A stretch of 64,000 nt of DNA from Verrucomicrobia bacterium Tous-C9LFEB (GCA_903970445.1 CAJCIP010000005.1:1-64000); one strand, 5' to 3'. Counted from the stretch's first letter, positions 9,701 through 18,052 are shown. The notes: generated by a model from the letters alone, not told the origin. Numbers and translations are program-made.

Positions 9701-10226
9701 CCGCTGAAGTGGATTCAGAGTCGCCCGTTTCGGCCTTAGGTGCAGCTTCTCCTACCGTCTCTTCTTCTTGAGCAGGCGATGCCCGCCGCGGTTCATGCCG
9801 TCCATCGCGACGGCCACGATTGCGGTCACCACCACGGTCTCTACTTGTGTCGCCAGCAGGCTCTTCGCTGCTGCTTGCTTCGGCATTTTCAGTGGCGTCT
9901 TCGTCTTTGCGGGGCTTGCTGCGGTCATGTCTATCGCCGCGATCACCGCGTCCCCGCGAGCGGCCTTCGGCCGATTCGAAGTCTGCGGAGTCGCCCGCTT
10001 CTTCCATGAAATCAGTGATGTAGAGGAAGGCGTCGCGTTCAAGGCCGATGTCCACGAAGGCGGACTGCATGCCCGGAAGGACGCGCGTTACCTTGCCGTT
10101 GTAAATGGAGCCGGCGAGCGTGTATTCGTTTTCGCGCTCGTAATAGATTTCGCTGAGTTCGTCTTTTTCGACGATTGCGAGCCGCGTTTCCTGCGGCGTG
10201 CTGGAGATATAAATTTCTCTCGACAT
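6786..10226 (-). CDS. rng: Ribonuclease E/G with a very large insert in the S1 domain
   Basis: Endoribonuclease of the Rne/Rng family for rRNA and mRNA processing, 1146 residues from the ATG at 10226. That start is chosen because MSREIYIS begins the conserved fold; a start 57 bases upstream adds unrelated residues. The first half of the S1 domain is at about residues 37-73 (GSIYNGKVTRVLPG). It is interrupted by roughly 670 residues rich in Arg/Gly, Glu/Asp and Ser, and resumes at about 746 (LLKPGQEVLVQ). The catalytic RNase H-like/DNase I-like part has Asp962 (AIDINTG) and Asp1006 (IIIDFIDM). The Zn-link CGVC is Cys1064/Cys1067. The insert is far longer than in E. coli RNase G, which has none. 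There is no C-terminal degradosome tail, so the insert may hold the partner-binding role. Confidence 0.93.
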   Translation of the reverse strand: MSREIYISSTPQETRLAIVEKDELSEIYYERENEYTLAGSIYNGKVTRVLPGMQSAFVDIGLERDAFLYITDFMEEAGDSADFESAEGRSRGRGDRGDRHDRSKPRKDEDATENAEASSSEEPAGDTSRDRGGDRNRGRRDGRHEPRRASPAQEEETVGEAAPKAETGDSESTSADGSRKWRGRRGRRRGGRNGSEEARTEAQPQPATTSSETSWEESEPAMMHASASPIQGESERRPHRDRGDRGGRGDRNHRDSRPSSEDRPRRDEGVELQASAVEPFILPGESLSKYRAGGDAGMESQAPFASKANTPTIAVKPSTEFVIDAAWDGGSTLPGESLSRHRNREEAAPQSTREQSTFSENRGGGRDRRRERDQHRGGSRQLSPAEAVQPAVTSQHEPEPTVLPLTDDAPDFEVAATEHRLEIEEHFTAEPAYEPQTDLAPQETREPSVEVLEAVEEFHETVSEYEPGDNASASYRVDPAGPREFRQDAPVLKEDFAAVRFDENSGTGDAVPQHEFTSVQTTGEMISEAPMVSEAEADAHDAEAAVAPIAHETAVESVILSQAEVVTMPGTFAPGDGELEEELLDEDDSDLPVLHAGAFDDTEEETLENAADLGTMIREMSIDHITRPEPDGSEHEEDDFDIDEEEMEEDELESHGEEGDAFADHEVSEGEEEFAEPSDHEDSESEHPVAAEDAPERQGSEGRPSGRRDNNRRGRDRNNRDRRSGGGSHARNGGGRPGRHSVQATDLPAISDLLKPGQEVLVQIAKEPIAKKGARITSHIALPGRFLVFMPTVNHVGVSRKIESDGERRRLKEVLLSEKGEASGGFIVRTAAMGASEEELRSDLRFLLNLWTDIKQRSEGSKSPALIYHDLNLVERVLRDQVSDNFSAIWVDTEAEYERVLRFLQRFQPSLLRRVKLYTKDTPLFEQFGITSEINKALRSKVWLKSGGSIVINQTEALVAIDINTGKFVGKTARLEDTIVKTNLDAIPEIVRQIRLRDLGGIIIIDFIDMDERKNRQKVMIALEEELKKDRAPSKVLQFNDFGLVAITRKRVKQSLERTLSTTCGVCTGTGMVKSPVTVCNEIYVELRKMQKQFDKGDVMLRVNPEVVKQLKTNNGKWLQEMEEISGKTILVKSDPALHPEQFDIH

Positions 10227-10904
10227 TGCTCTGCTTTCTGTCCGCCGCGGCTTAGAGCCGTAGCGGACTGGCAGAACAGGCAAGAATCGCGCCTGAGGTT
10301 TATCCCCTCAGGACGGCACTCCGAGGATCAGACAGGAGAAGAATGGCTGTGACTGGGTCTGAGTTCCGGTGTTGCTGTCCGCATGTGCGGACCGGCCCGT
10401 GGATCCGCAGATTGCGTGACCTCGAGCATGAGCCGAAAGGGTGGATATCCAGTGTTTTACCGCGCGCTTCGGGTTGAACTTGATTGTTCTGAAGCGCGTT
10501 GATGCTACGGAGTTTGTGACCGTCACAGTCCTCGAAGGGAGGCAGGGCCGTTAGCTTTCCGAAAGCATTCATTCTTGAAACCTGTCCGGCTCCGGGGAAC
10601 TGATTCGCGCCTGGCCGGCCTTCGTAAAAAAATTGTTGTCGCCGCTGGTCCGGGAATGGTCGCGTCCGGACAGCCGGCGGAAAGGTCACCCGGCCCCATG
10701 GCCGTGCAACTGTCATTAGTATGCACCAAAAGCGCTGAGGCTTGTAACCGGAGTGAAACATCGGGATAATCGGCTAGGAATTCTGAAGGAGACGGCTTCG
10801 TATAGGTCTAGTAGCGACATCCTGCGAAAAATCATGGGTCTCTCCGCTCTGCGGCTGCGCCGCTCCGGTCGAGAAGACAGCGCTTTGACAGCGCGAGATG
10901 CTGC
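10227..10904 (-). promoter_or_regulatory. 678-bp gene-free leader between rodA and the RNase E/G gene
   Basis: No convincing gene lies here on either strand; the open frames have no domain character and no ribosome sites. It lies upstream of the RNase gene and holds three clear dyads: CCTGAGG/CCTCAGG (10292-10312), CGCGCTTC/GAAGCGCG (10463-10498) and the palindrome TGTGAC-C-GTCACA (10515-10527). A long structured 5' leader would fit autoregulation, as known for E. coli rne, but this is inference. No tRNA or other known RNA gene was recognised. Confidence 0.45.
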
Positions 10905-12008
10905 CTAATTCACAAAGCGCCGCATGCGTACATTCATCACGATTCCGAGCGAGAGGAACGTGAAGATAACCGACGATCCACCGTAGCTGAGCAGCGGAAG
11001 CGGGATGCCGGTGACGGGCATGAGGCCGATGCACATGCCGATGTTGATGGCGATTTGGAAGAGGGTGACGGCCATGACGCCCATGATGATGAAGGTGCCA
11101 GGCGGGTCGGCTGCCGTGCCGGCGTTCTGGATGAGGCGCATCAGGATGAGGAAGTAGAGGAGCAGTACAAGAACCGCGCCGACAAAGCCGTGCTCCTCGC
11201 AGAATGCGGCGAAGATGAAGTCGGTGTAGGGGATGGGTAGGAAGTCGCCTTGCGTCTGAGTGCCGTGGTTCGCTCCCTTGCCCCAGATGCCGCCGGAACC
11301 GACGGCGATAAGGGACTGCCGGATTTGGTAGCCGGAGCCTTTCGGGTCAGTATCGGGGTTGATGAAGGCGGTGAGGCGGGCGCGCTGATAGGGCTTGAGC
11401 AGCTTGCCGCTGCTCCAGCCGATTCCGATGACGATGAAGAAGCCGGCGAGCAGGATGCCCGCCTGTTTGAAGCGAATGCCACCGAGAAAGAGACCGATGA
11501 AAAGGACTGGGAGGTAGGTAAGCGCCGTTCCGAGGTCGGGCTGCTTGAGAACCAGAGCGAATGGGACGCCGATGAGGAGGAACGACTTGCCGAGGTCTTT
11601 CCATGTGAGCTCGCGTCCGCTGACAACGATTTCCCAAAAGAAGCGGGCGGCGGAAAGAATCAGAATGAGCTTTACCCACTCTGACGGCTGAAAGTGCATT
11701 CCTCCGCCGAGGTTGATCCAGCGCTTCGCACCGAGAACCTTCGTACCTACGAGCTTTACGGCAACAAGCGCGATGAGGCCGATACCATAGGCCCAATACG
11801 CGATGTCCAGAAGGCGATGGTAGTCGATCATGGAAACGACAAACATGATGACAAGACCGCCCGCGAGAAAGCCCATCTGCTTGGTTTGAAAGCCGTGAAA
11901 CTTGGTCATGGCGGTCGCCGACCGGATTTCCAGCACGCTGATCACGGAGAGCAGCAGGACGAAGCCCAGCAGCGTCCAGTCAAAGTCTCGAAAACGCGAG
12001 CGAAACAC
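10905..12008 (-). CDS. rodA: Rod-shape glycosyltransferase RodA (SEDS family)
   Basis: Peptidoglycan glycosyltransferase of the elongasome, 367 residues with about 10 membrane segments. SEDS landmarks are GAKRWINLGGGMHFQPSEWVK, KQPDLGTALTYLPVL, the GSGYQIRQSLIAVGSGGIWGKG region and the C-terminal PVTGIPLPLLSYGGSS. The short N-terminus and the absence of a divisome-type tail favour RodA over FtsW. The start is GTG at 12008; no ATG precedes the first helix. Downstream on the same strand, after a 678-bp leader, comes the RNase E/G gene, and mreB/mrdA are not in the window. Confidence 0.92.
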   Translation of the reverse strand: MFRSRFRDFDWTLLGFVLLLSVISVLEIRSATAMTKFHGFQTKQMGFLAGGLVIMFVVSMIDYHRLLDIAYWAYGIGLIALVAVKLVGTKVLGAKRWINLGGGMHFQPSEWVKLILILSAARFFWEIVVSGRELTWKDLGKSFLLIGVPFALVLKQPDLGTALTYLPVLFIGLFLGGIRFKQAGILLAGFFIVIGIGWSSGKLLKPYQRARLTAFINPDTDPKGSGYQIRQSLIAVGSGGIWGKGANHGTQTQGDFLPIPYTDFIFAAFCEEHGFVGAVLVLLLYFLILMRLIQNAGTAADPPGTFIIMGVMAVTLFQIAINIGMCIGLMPVTGIPLPLLSYGGSSVIFTFLSLGIVMNVRMRRFVN

Positions 12009-12059
12009 AGGACAAGTGTAACGTTTGCGCTCAGTGAGCTAGTGGCGATGGCACAGGAA

Positions 12060-12090
12060 CAAAAACTACAGCGTCCGCGCGGGACGCTGT
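12060..12090 (-). terminator. Terminator-like hairpin in the rodA leader (minus strand)
   Basis: ACAGCGTCC (12068-12076) and GGACGCTGT (12082-12090) form a perfect nine-base stem with a five-base loop. Read on the minus strand it is followed by AGTTTTTGTT, the layout of an intrinsic terminator. It lies 60-80 bp upstream of the rodA start, where no minus-strand gene ends, so it could be an attenuator or the end of a small RNA. No U-run follows on the plus strand. Confidence 0.5.
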
Positions 12091-12234
12091 GGGGAGGGTT
12101 ACTTCTTATTTAGGATCGCGCGTTCGCCATTTTGCGTCTTCGGTGGAAAGGATGAATCTCACTCCATCCATCGGTGGAGGTGAACTCTCTCGTTTTCGCC
12201 AGATTTGCTGCTTGCGTTCTCGCCGGGAATCTAG

Positions 12235-15234
12235 TTGCCTAGCGGAAGGCCTTTGCGGAACGCATTCCCATCACGACGGTACCTGCTTTTGGTGTGGCTG
12301 CTGCTCTGCTTGCGGGTGTTGGTTGTTGCGACCGGGCAAGCGTCTCGGGGAAACCAGCTCCCGCCATTGAGCCACCAGGCCTGGTCCACCGAAGAAGGAC
12401 TTCCCGCGAATGGCGTGCATGCAATCTTTCAGTCGCGCGATGGATTTATCTGGCTAGCGACGGAAGGTGGCGCGGTTCGCTTCGACGGAAATTCATTTGT
12501 GACATACAGCGAACGCACGCAGCCCGGGTTTGCCGGGAGCGATGTGAGCGCCATCGCGGAAGACGGTGGCGGGAATATGTGGTTCGCCACCTCGGAAGGG
12601 CTGAGCGAACTCCGTCATGGTGTGTTCCGAAAAGTGGCGGAGCAGGACGGTTTGCCTTCAGGCGGGGTGCTTGCGCTTGCTGCGCCGAAGGACGGCTCGA
12701 TGTTGGTGTTGACCGGGCGCGGCTTGTGGCGGTTTGACGGCGAGCATTTGCGAGCTTTGGAGTCCGTTCCCGCAGGAGTTTCTGACTTGTCGACACTTTC
12801 AGACGGTACGGTGTTGCTGCTGACGGAGTCGGGCGTGTTGCGGTATGAACACGCGAATGCCGTAGCAGTGCCGATGCCCTCCCCGGAAAACGTGCCATTA
12901 CTGGGGGTCCGAAAAAGCGAAGGAGGTGCGCTCTGGATGTGGTCGGCACGAGTGGTGGTTTCGCAGCGGGAAGGCGACCGCCGTGAATGGCGCACGGGAA
13001 TGGACTTGCCGAACGCTCGGATCAGTGCGCTGGAAGTCGATCGCCGACAGTTGACCTGGATTGGGACGAGCCACGGGCTGTATGCGCTTGAGCCCGGGAC
13101 GACGGACAGGCCGTTACCCGTAGATGCGCTGCAAGGTGAGGCCATCGCGTCACTGCTCTCTGACCGTGAGGGGAATCTATGGGTTGGGACTGAGGGGTCG
13201 GGGCTGCACGTGCTGCGTCCGCGCACATTTCGCAGCGTTCAGGCGACGTCGGGGGAGGCGGTGACGTCGGTCGTCGAGGGTTCGGACAAGACCCTTTGGT
13301 TCGGTACGCGGAATGACGGAGTACACGCGATCCGCGCAGGCGAGCTGATAACTCCAGTTGCGGCCACTTCGCTGACCAGCCCCGTGATTCTCTCGGTAGC
13401 TGCCGGCGCGCATGGTGATCTTTGGGCTGGGACACCGGATGGCTTGAACCACATCACCAGCAAGAGGATTGAGCAGTTCACCTCTGCGACCGGGTTGCCG
13501 GATGATTTCGTGCGCTCGGTGCTGGCCGATAAGAACAGCATAGTTTGGGCGGGTACCCGGCGAGGTCTTGCACGGATTGAGAGCGGTAGCGTGAAAGTTT
13601 TGACGACGGCTGACGGGCTCGGGAGTGATTCTATCGGGCCGATGCTTGAAGTGCGTGGTCTCGTAGAGGGACCGCGCAGCCTGACCGGGCTGTGGATTGG
13701 GACTTCTGCTGGTCTATCGCACATTAGCGGCCGGAGTGTGGAGAGCTTTGCTGTCGGTAAAGATGCAGCGCACGGCATTGTCACGGCTATCGCGGAGGAT
13801 GGTGCGGACGGGCTATGGGTGGGCGTCCATGGTGCGGGGATCAGCCACTTTCGCAATGGCTTGTTTACGCACATAGCATCAGCGTCGTTGCCGGACGAAG
13901 TTGTGGCTCTTTCGGTGGACCATCGGGCATTTCTTTGGCTTCGAGGTCTGAAAGCTGTGTACCGCGTTGATCAGAATGCGTTGCGGGCTTGCGCAGAGAC
14001 CCCGGGGTCCTGCGACGTTGCGGTTGCCGTGTACAACACGGTTGATGGGCTGCCTAGCGATACTCTGGCGAGCGAAGGTTCGCCAGCAGCCTGGCAAGCG
14101 GCCAACGGGGGGCTTTGGTTTGCTACGCGCACCGGGATTGCCGCGACGGACACTGCTTCTCTGACGCTGAATACGACTCCGCCGCCGGTGGTTGTGGAGC
14201 GCTTTCGTGTTGACGATGAAGATATGCCAGTAAATCTCGACGAGAGCGCGATTGGTCCGGGGCACAATCGTTATGCGTTCGACTTTGCTGCGCTGAGTTT
14301 TACGGCGCCTTCGAAGAACCGCTACCGGTACATGTTGGAGGGATTTGATCGCGGCTGGATCGACGCGGGGGCGACGCATACGGCGTCCTACACGAATCTT
14401 CCGCCGAAGCTTTATGTTTTTCGCGTGCAGGCTGCGAACAATGACGGCGTCTGGAACAGAGCAGGAGCGTCATTCGCGTTCAGGGTTCTTCCGCCGTTCT
14501 ATCGGCGGTGGTGGTTTTACCTTGTTGTGCTGGCTGTGTTTGCGGGAGTGGGGTTTGGAATTTATCGCGTTCGTGTTCTCCGCATCGAGCAGCGCTTTGC
14601 TCTGGTGCTAAACGAGCGTAATCGCGTGGCACGTGAGGTACACGACACGCTGGCACAGGATTTTGTGAGCGTTTCGCTGCAACTGAATCTGGCATCAGCT
14701 CTGCTGAAAGGCAAGAAGTTCGATGAGGTCAGCGCGCAGCTTCAGGAAACCCGAAAGCTGGTGAAGGAAGGACTGGAGGAAGCGCGGCAGAGTATTTGGA
14801 ACCTGCGCGCGAACACTGCGGCTGACAGCCTACCGGCGCGAGTCACTGCCTTGGCGAAACGCCACTCGGATGCGAGCTTCCGGCTGCGGTTGAAGATGGG
14901 TGGCGCGTACCATCCTGTAGCGAGTCAAATTGAGAATGAGGTTCTTCGCATTGCGCAAGAAAGCCTTTCCAACGTTGAGCGCCATGCGAATGCCAGCGAA
15001 GCTCGACTGGAATTGCACTATGAGCAAGACTCGCTGCGCCTCGCCATTACAGACAATGGACGTGGCTTTTCTATGAAAGACGCGGAAGGCCTGCAAGGGC
15101 ATTACGGACTTCGAGGCATGAAAGAGCGCGCTGCGGCGATCAATGGAACATTTACGATTCAGAGTGAGCCGGGACAGGGCACGTGCTTGACGCTTTCTGT
15201 CGCATTGCCCGAACGTGAAGGAGCGCATACATGA
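12235..15234 (+). CDS. Sensor histidine kinase with periplasmic beta-propeller (HisKA_3)
   Basis: Membrane sensor kinase of up to 999 residues. The order is: signal/membrane segment near residues 16-33; about eleven propeller repeats of the W-(I/V/F)-(G/A)-T type (for example NLWVGTEGSGLHVL) filling residues 45-660; a Y_Y_Y domain ending near 755 (GFDRGWIDAG ... NNDGVWN); a membrane helix near 760-782 (WWFYLVVLAVFAGVGFGIY); the dimerisation helix with His803 in EVHDTLAQ; and an HATPase_c domain (N-box NEVLRIAQESLSNVERHA, DNGRGF, GLRGMKERA). The start is uncertain: TTG at 12235 follows a stop directly, TTG at 12253 has GGAAGG before it, and no ATG is available. Its stop overlaps the response regulator start (ATGA). 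The ligand is unknown; such propeller sensors often sense polysaccharide breakdown products. Confidence 0.92.
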   Translation: MPSGRPLRNAFPSRRYLLLVWLLLCLRVLVVATGQASRGNQLPPLSHQAWSTEEGLPANGVHAIFQSRDGFIWLATEGGAVRFDGNSFVTYSERTQPGFAGSDVSAIAEDGGGNMWFATSEGLSELRHGVFRKVAEQDGLPSGGVLALAAPKDGSMLVLTGRGLWRFDGEHLRALESVPAGVSDLSTLSDGTVLLLTESGVLRYEHANAVAVPMPSPENVPLLGVRKSEGGALWMWSARVVVSQREGDRREWRTGMDLPNARISALEVDRRQLTWIGTSHGLYALEPGTTDRPLPVDALQGEAIASLLSDREGNLWVGTEGSGLHVLRPRTFRSVQATSGEAVTSVVEGSDKTLWFGTRNDGVHAIRAGELITPVAATSLTSPVILSVAAGAHGDLWAGTPDGLNHITSKRIEQFTSATGLPDDFVRSVLADKNSIVWAGTRRGLARIESGSVKVLTTADGLGSDSIGPMLEVRGLVEGPRSLTGLWIGTSAGLSHISGRSVESFAVGKDAAHGIVTAIAEDGADGLWVGVHGAGISHFRNGLFTHIASASLPDEVVALSVDHRAFLWLRGLKAVYRVDQNALRACAETPGSCDVAVAVYNTVDGLPSDTLASEGSPAAWQAANGGLWFATRTGIAATDTASLTLNTTPPPVVVERFRVDDEDMPVNLDESAIGPGHNRYAFDFAALSFTAPSKNRYRYMLEGFDRGWIDAGATHTASYTNLPPKLYVFRVQAANNDGVWNRAGASFAFRVLPPFYRRWWFYLVVLAVFAGVGFGIYRVRVLRIEQRFALVLNERNRVAREVHDTLAQDFVSVSLQLNLASALLKGKKFDEVSAQLQETRKLVKEGLEEARQSIWNLRANTAADSLPARVTALAKRHSDASFRLRLKMGGAYHPVASQIENEVLRIAQESLSNVERHANASEARLELHYEQDSLRLAITDNGRGFSMKDAEGLQGHYGLRGMKERAAAINGTFTIQSEPGQGTCLTLSVALPEREGAHT

Positions 15235-15857
15235 AGGAATCCATACGAGTGCTGATCGCAGAAGATCATGCAGTCGTACGCCAAGCCTTCACGGCATTGC
15301 TATCGGCGGCGCCCGATATCGAGATCGTAGGCACCGTTTCCAACGGCGCAGATGCGGTGACGGAACATGCAAAACTCAACCCTGATGTGACGCTGATGGA
15401 CCTGCAGATGCCGACGATGGGTGGTGTTGAGGCGATCACGCGAATCCGCGCGGCCGATCACAATGCGCGCGTTATCGTGCTGACAACGTTCGATGGCGAT
15501 GAAGACATCTACAGGGCCATGCAGGCGGGGGCAAAAGCTTACCTGCTGAAGGGCATGGAGCTGGAGGATCTGCTCTCGGCCATTCGCGCAGTGCATAGTG
15601 GCCGCGCGCGTATTCCAGCCGAGATCGCAGAAAAGCTTGCTCAACGCGTCGGTTCGCAGGAGCTAACCGGCCGCGAAACCGCAGTGTTGGAGCGCATCGT
15701 CGCTGGCAGGGCAAACAAGGAGATCGCGAGCGACCTGAACATCTCGGAAGCTACTGTGAAGTCCCACGTCAACAGCCTGCTTGGAAAGCTTGGTGTCGAC
15801 GATCGAACCCATGCCGCCGTGATTGCTTTACAACGCGGGATTGTTCATCTGCCGTGA
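15231..15857 (+). CDS. NarL/FixJ-type response regulator
   Basis: DNA-binding response regulator, 208 residues. The receiver domain has the acidic pair Glu11/Asp12, phospho-acceptor Asp57 (TLMDLQMP), Thr85/86 and Lys107 (YLLKG). The C-terminal LuxR-type helix-turn-helix follows (LTGRETAVLERIVAGRANKE ... VKSHVNSLLGKLGV). The start overlaps the kinase stop by four bases (ATGA), so the two are translated together and form a cognate pair. Its own stop overlaps the start of the next gene by four bases. Its targets cannot be read here, but the secreted protein coupled to it and the acylation unit 0.8 kb downstream are candidates. Confidence 0.95.
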   Translation: MKESIRVLIAEDHAVVRQAFTALLSAAPDIEIVGTVSNGADAVTEHAKLNPDVTLMDLQMPTMGGVEAITRIRAADHNARVIVLTTFDGDEDIYRAMQAGAKAYLLKGMELEDLLSAIRAVHSGRARIPAEIAEKLAQRVGSQELTGRETAVLERIVAGRANKEIASDLNISEATVKSHVNSLLGKLGVDDRTHAAVIALQRGIVHLP

Positions 15858-16390
15858 GCCAACGAATGCGCACATCGCTTGGAAAGTTGGCTCTCTGTCT
15901 AGCCGTCGCTACCACCTTCACGCCGCATGCGCGCGGCGCCGAACGCAACAACTGGCGGGCGGCCACTGCGCAGGAGCTTGATGCGGCGCTTCCAGCGCGC
16001 GCCCCCGTGGAGAAGGAGCGCATCGAGACGGAAATGCGTACAGCGACGGGCATTCAGAATGAGCATGGAAAGCTCATCGCCGCTGTCGTGCTGATCACGG
16101 CAGGGTATGCGGCTGACGGCAAATATTCCCACTACTTCCTGGTGCAGGCGCCGATCACGATTGCAGATCATCCGCTCGCTCCCGGAGCCTATGTGGTTGG
16201 CTGGAAGCATGCGGAAGACGGGCTTACTGTCAGCTTCTTCGACGCTGCATCAGGAGCAGAACGCGTCGTGCTTCTAGCAAAGCCAATCGTCGGCAACAAG
16301 CGCGTGGAGAGTTTTCGCATTTGGCCACCAGCCGAGAAGTCAATCATTCAGATTGGGCGGTATATGTTGCCGTACGTTGTTGGCCCCTAA
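15854..16390 (+). CDS. Secreted protein of unknown function coupled to the response regulator
   Basis: Not recognised. The 178-residue product has a signal peptide (MRTSLGKLALCLAVATTFT ... ARG/A cleavage near residue 29). The mature part is beta-rich with the pattern ITIADHPLAPGAYVVGWKHA and ends QIGRYMLPYVVGP. The APGAYVVGW segment recalls many small secreted acidobacterial proteins that have an LPAGTY-like motif, but no function is known to me. The start is GTG at 15854 within GTGA, overlapping the regulator stop; an ATG 12 bases on is the alternative. Translational coupling to a two-component system suggests an accessory sensing or response role, which is inference. Confidence 0.75.
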   Translation: MSQRMRTSLGKLALCLAVATTFTPHARGAERNNWRAATAQELDAALPARAPVEKERIETEMRTATGIQNEHGKLIAAVVLITAGYAADGKYSHYFLVQAPITIADHPLAPGAYVVGWKHAEDGLTVSFFDAASGAERVVLLAKPIVGNKRVESFRIWPPAEKSIIQIGRYMLPYVVGP

Positions 16391-16678
16391 TGTCGTAAGA
16401 GCGTCGGCGGCCGTTATGAGTCGCGCCTTCAGCGCTCCAGGTACTTCGCCCTCACACACCGGGCCTTTCGGCATGGGCTGAAATGATTAGAGCTATCGGC
16501 GATCCACGGCAAGACGCTGGAGTTGTGAAGAACCCTGCTCTGAACGCGGTTCTGATCGCAGGACTCTGGCAAGTAAACACTGCAGAATACGTGAGCGTGC
16601 AAAAAGACGAGACTCACGGCATACTGCGAGCAGAGACCCGTTCCGCCCCTCATCCATCAGGGTTCAAACCGGCTTTTT

Positions 16679-18052
16679 ATGCTGCTGAGCACCCCTTCTT
16701 TTGCTGCCTTCTTCGTCGTTGTGTGTTTTGCCTACTGGGCCCTCTATGGGAGCCGGCGGGCGCAGCAAGTTTTGCTGCTCGCAGCGAACTGCTTCTTCCT
16801 TCTGAAGTTTGGGCCGGTGTATCTGGGGCTGATTGCCTTCGCGACGTGCGACTTCCTGCTGGCTCGGCGCATGCCTGCGAGCTTGCCGGCCGCTAAGCGC
16901 CTTCTACTGCTCGCGTCGTCGGTGCTCAATCTCGGAGCCCTGGCAGCGCTCAAGGTGCTTCCGCTATCCAGCGGCGATCGGTTCGATTGGCTGTTGCGTT
17001 TGAGCCTATCGTTCTACGTGTTCCAGTCGCTCAGCTACACCATCGACATCTACCGCGGCGAGGGCAAGCCAACGAATGACTGGCTTGTCTATCTTTCATC
17101 CGCGCTTTTCTTCCCGTCCATTGTTGCGGGGCCAATACCGCGGCAGCGGAAGCTGCTGAAGGAGATCAGCGCTCCATTCCACCTTGACTCTGCGCTTGCC
17201 GCGCGCGCGTTCCTGTTGATTGGCACAGGGCTTGTGAAGAAGCTGCTGATTGCGGACTATCTGGCTGACAACCTTGTGAATCGCGTCTTCGATACGCCAA
17301 CTCTGTATAGCGGACTGGAGAATCTAGTTGGCGTGTACGGCTATGCGCTGCAACTGTTCTTCGACTTCTCCGGATACACCGATCTTGCGATGGGTATCGC
17401 GCTGCTTCTGGGGATACGACTGCCGGAGAACTTTCGTCTGCCGTATCTTTCCGTAAATCTGCAGGATTTCTGGAAGCGCTGGCATATCAGCTTCTCGTCC
17501 TGGCTGACGGACTACTTGTTCGAGCCGCTGCCGAAAAGCCGCAAGTGGCTTCGCATGAGTTACTGCTCTGCCTTCTTGCTGACGTTCCTGCTTGGCGGGC
17601 TGTGGCACGGCATGGCCTGGACGTTTGTGATCTGGGGTCTGCTGCACGGCTTCGGATTATCGCTGGTGTTCGTGTGGGCGAGATGGCGCAAGGCGCGCGG
17701 CGCAGGACGAGGAACGTTGTGGGGACGTGTGCTCGGTACGTTGCTCACGTTCCACTTCGTCTGCTTTACATGGGTTTTCTTCCGTGCCGAGAGTGTCCCC
17801 CAGGCGCTTGAGGTGCTTCGTCAGATCGGGTCGCACACAGTGACTGCTGAGAACCTGAGTAGCCGTGTACTGCTGGTGCTGCTCGCTGCCGCAGTGCTGC
17901 ACTGTGTTCCTCAGTCACTTTTTGAACGCTCTGAGAAGCTCACGGCGCGTGTTCCCTTTCTGCTACAGGGGGCGGCGCTGGCAGGGCTGGTACTTGCGAT
18001 TCAGAGTCTGGCGGGGAAGGGTTCGGCACCATTCGTTTATGGCAAGTTCTAA
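16679..18052 (+). CDS. MBOAT O-acyltransferase (AlgI/DltB-like)
   Basis: Integral membrane acyltransferase of 457 residues with about 11 hydrophobic segments. It moves acyl groups across the inner membrane to extracytoplasmic acceptors. MBOAT features seen are SFYVFQSLSYTIDIYRGE, FFPSIVAGPIPR, LFFDFSGYTDLAMGIALLLG, FWKRWHISFSSWL (His269) and the invariant His310 in GGLWHGMAWTF, with His323 nearby. Length matches AlgI and DltB. It is the first gene of a unit with two SGNH proteins, a DltC-like carrier and a KASIII-like protein; the SGNH gene starts 14 bp before its stop. The ATG at 16679 has no strong ribosome site, but upstream codons do not extend the fold. The donor is probably a carrier-bound acyl group; its nature is unknown. 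Confidence 0.9.
   Translation: MLLSTPSFAAFFVVVCFAYWALYGSRRAQQVLLLAANCFFLLKFGPVYLGLIAFATCDFLLARRMPASLPAAKRLLLLASSVLNLGALAALKVLPLSSGDRFDWLLRLSLSFYVFQSLSYTIDIYRGEGKPTNDWLVYLSSALFFPSIVAGPIPRQRKLLKEISAPFHLDSALAARAFLLIGTGLVKKLLIADYLADNLVNRVFDTPTLYSGLENLVGVYGYALQLFFDFSGYTDLAMGIALLLGIRLPENFRLPYLSVNLQDFWKRWHISFSSWLTDYLFEPLPKSRKWLRMSYCSAFLLTFLLGGLWHGMAWTFVIWGLLHGFGLSLVFVWARWRKARGAGRGTLWGRVLGTLLTFHFVCFTWVFFRAESVPQALEVLRQIGSHTVTAENLSSRVLLVLLAAAVLHCVPQSLFERSEKLTARVPFLLQGAALAGLVLAIQSLAGKGSAPFVYGKF

Noticed and set aside
7186-9707. Many long open frames opposite the RNase E/G insert on the plus strand
   Set aside because: They mirror the GC-rich, low-complexity codons of the insert; they have no ribosome sites, domain patterns or gene-like spacing.
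10300-10761. A 153-codon open frame on the minus strand in the rodA-RNase gap
   Set aside because: Its product has a random composition (many Pro, Arg, Gln, Cys), no start signal and overlaps the leader dyads.
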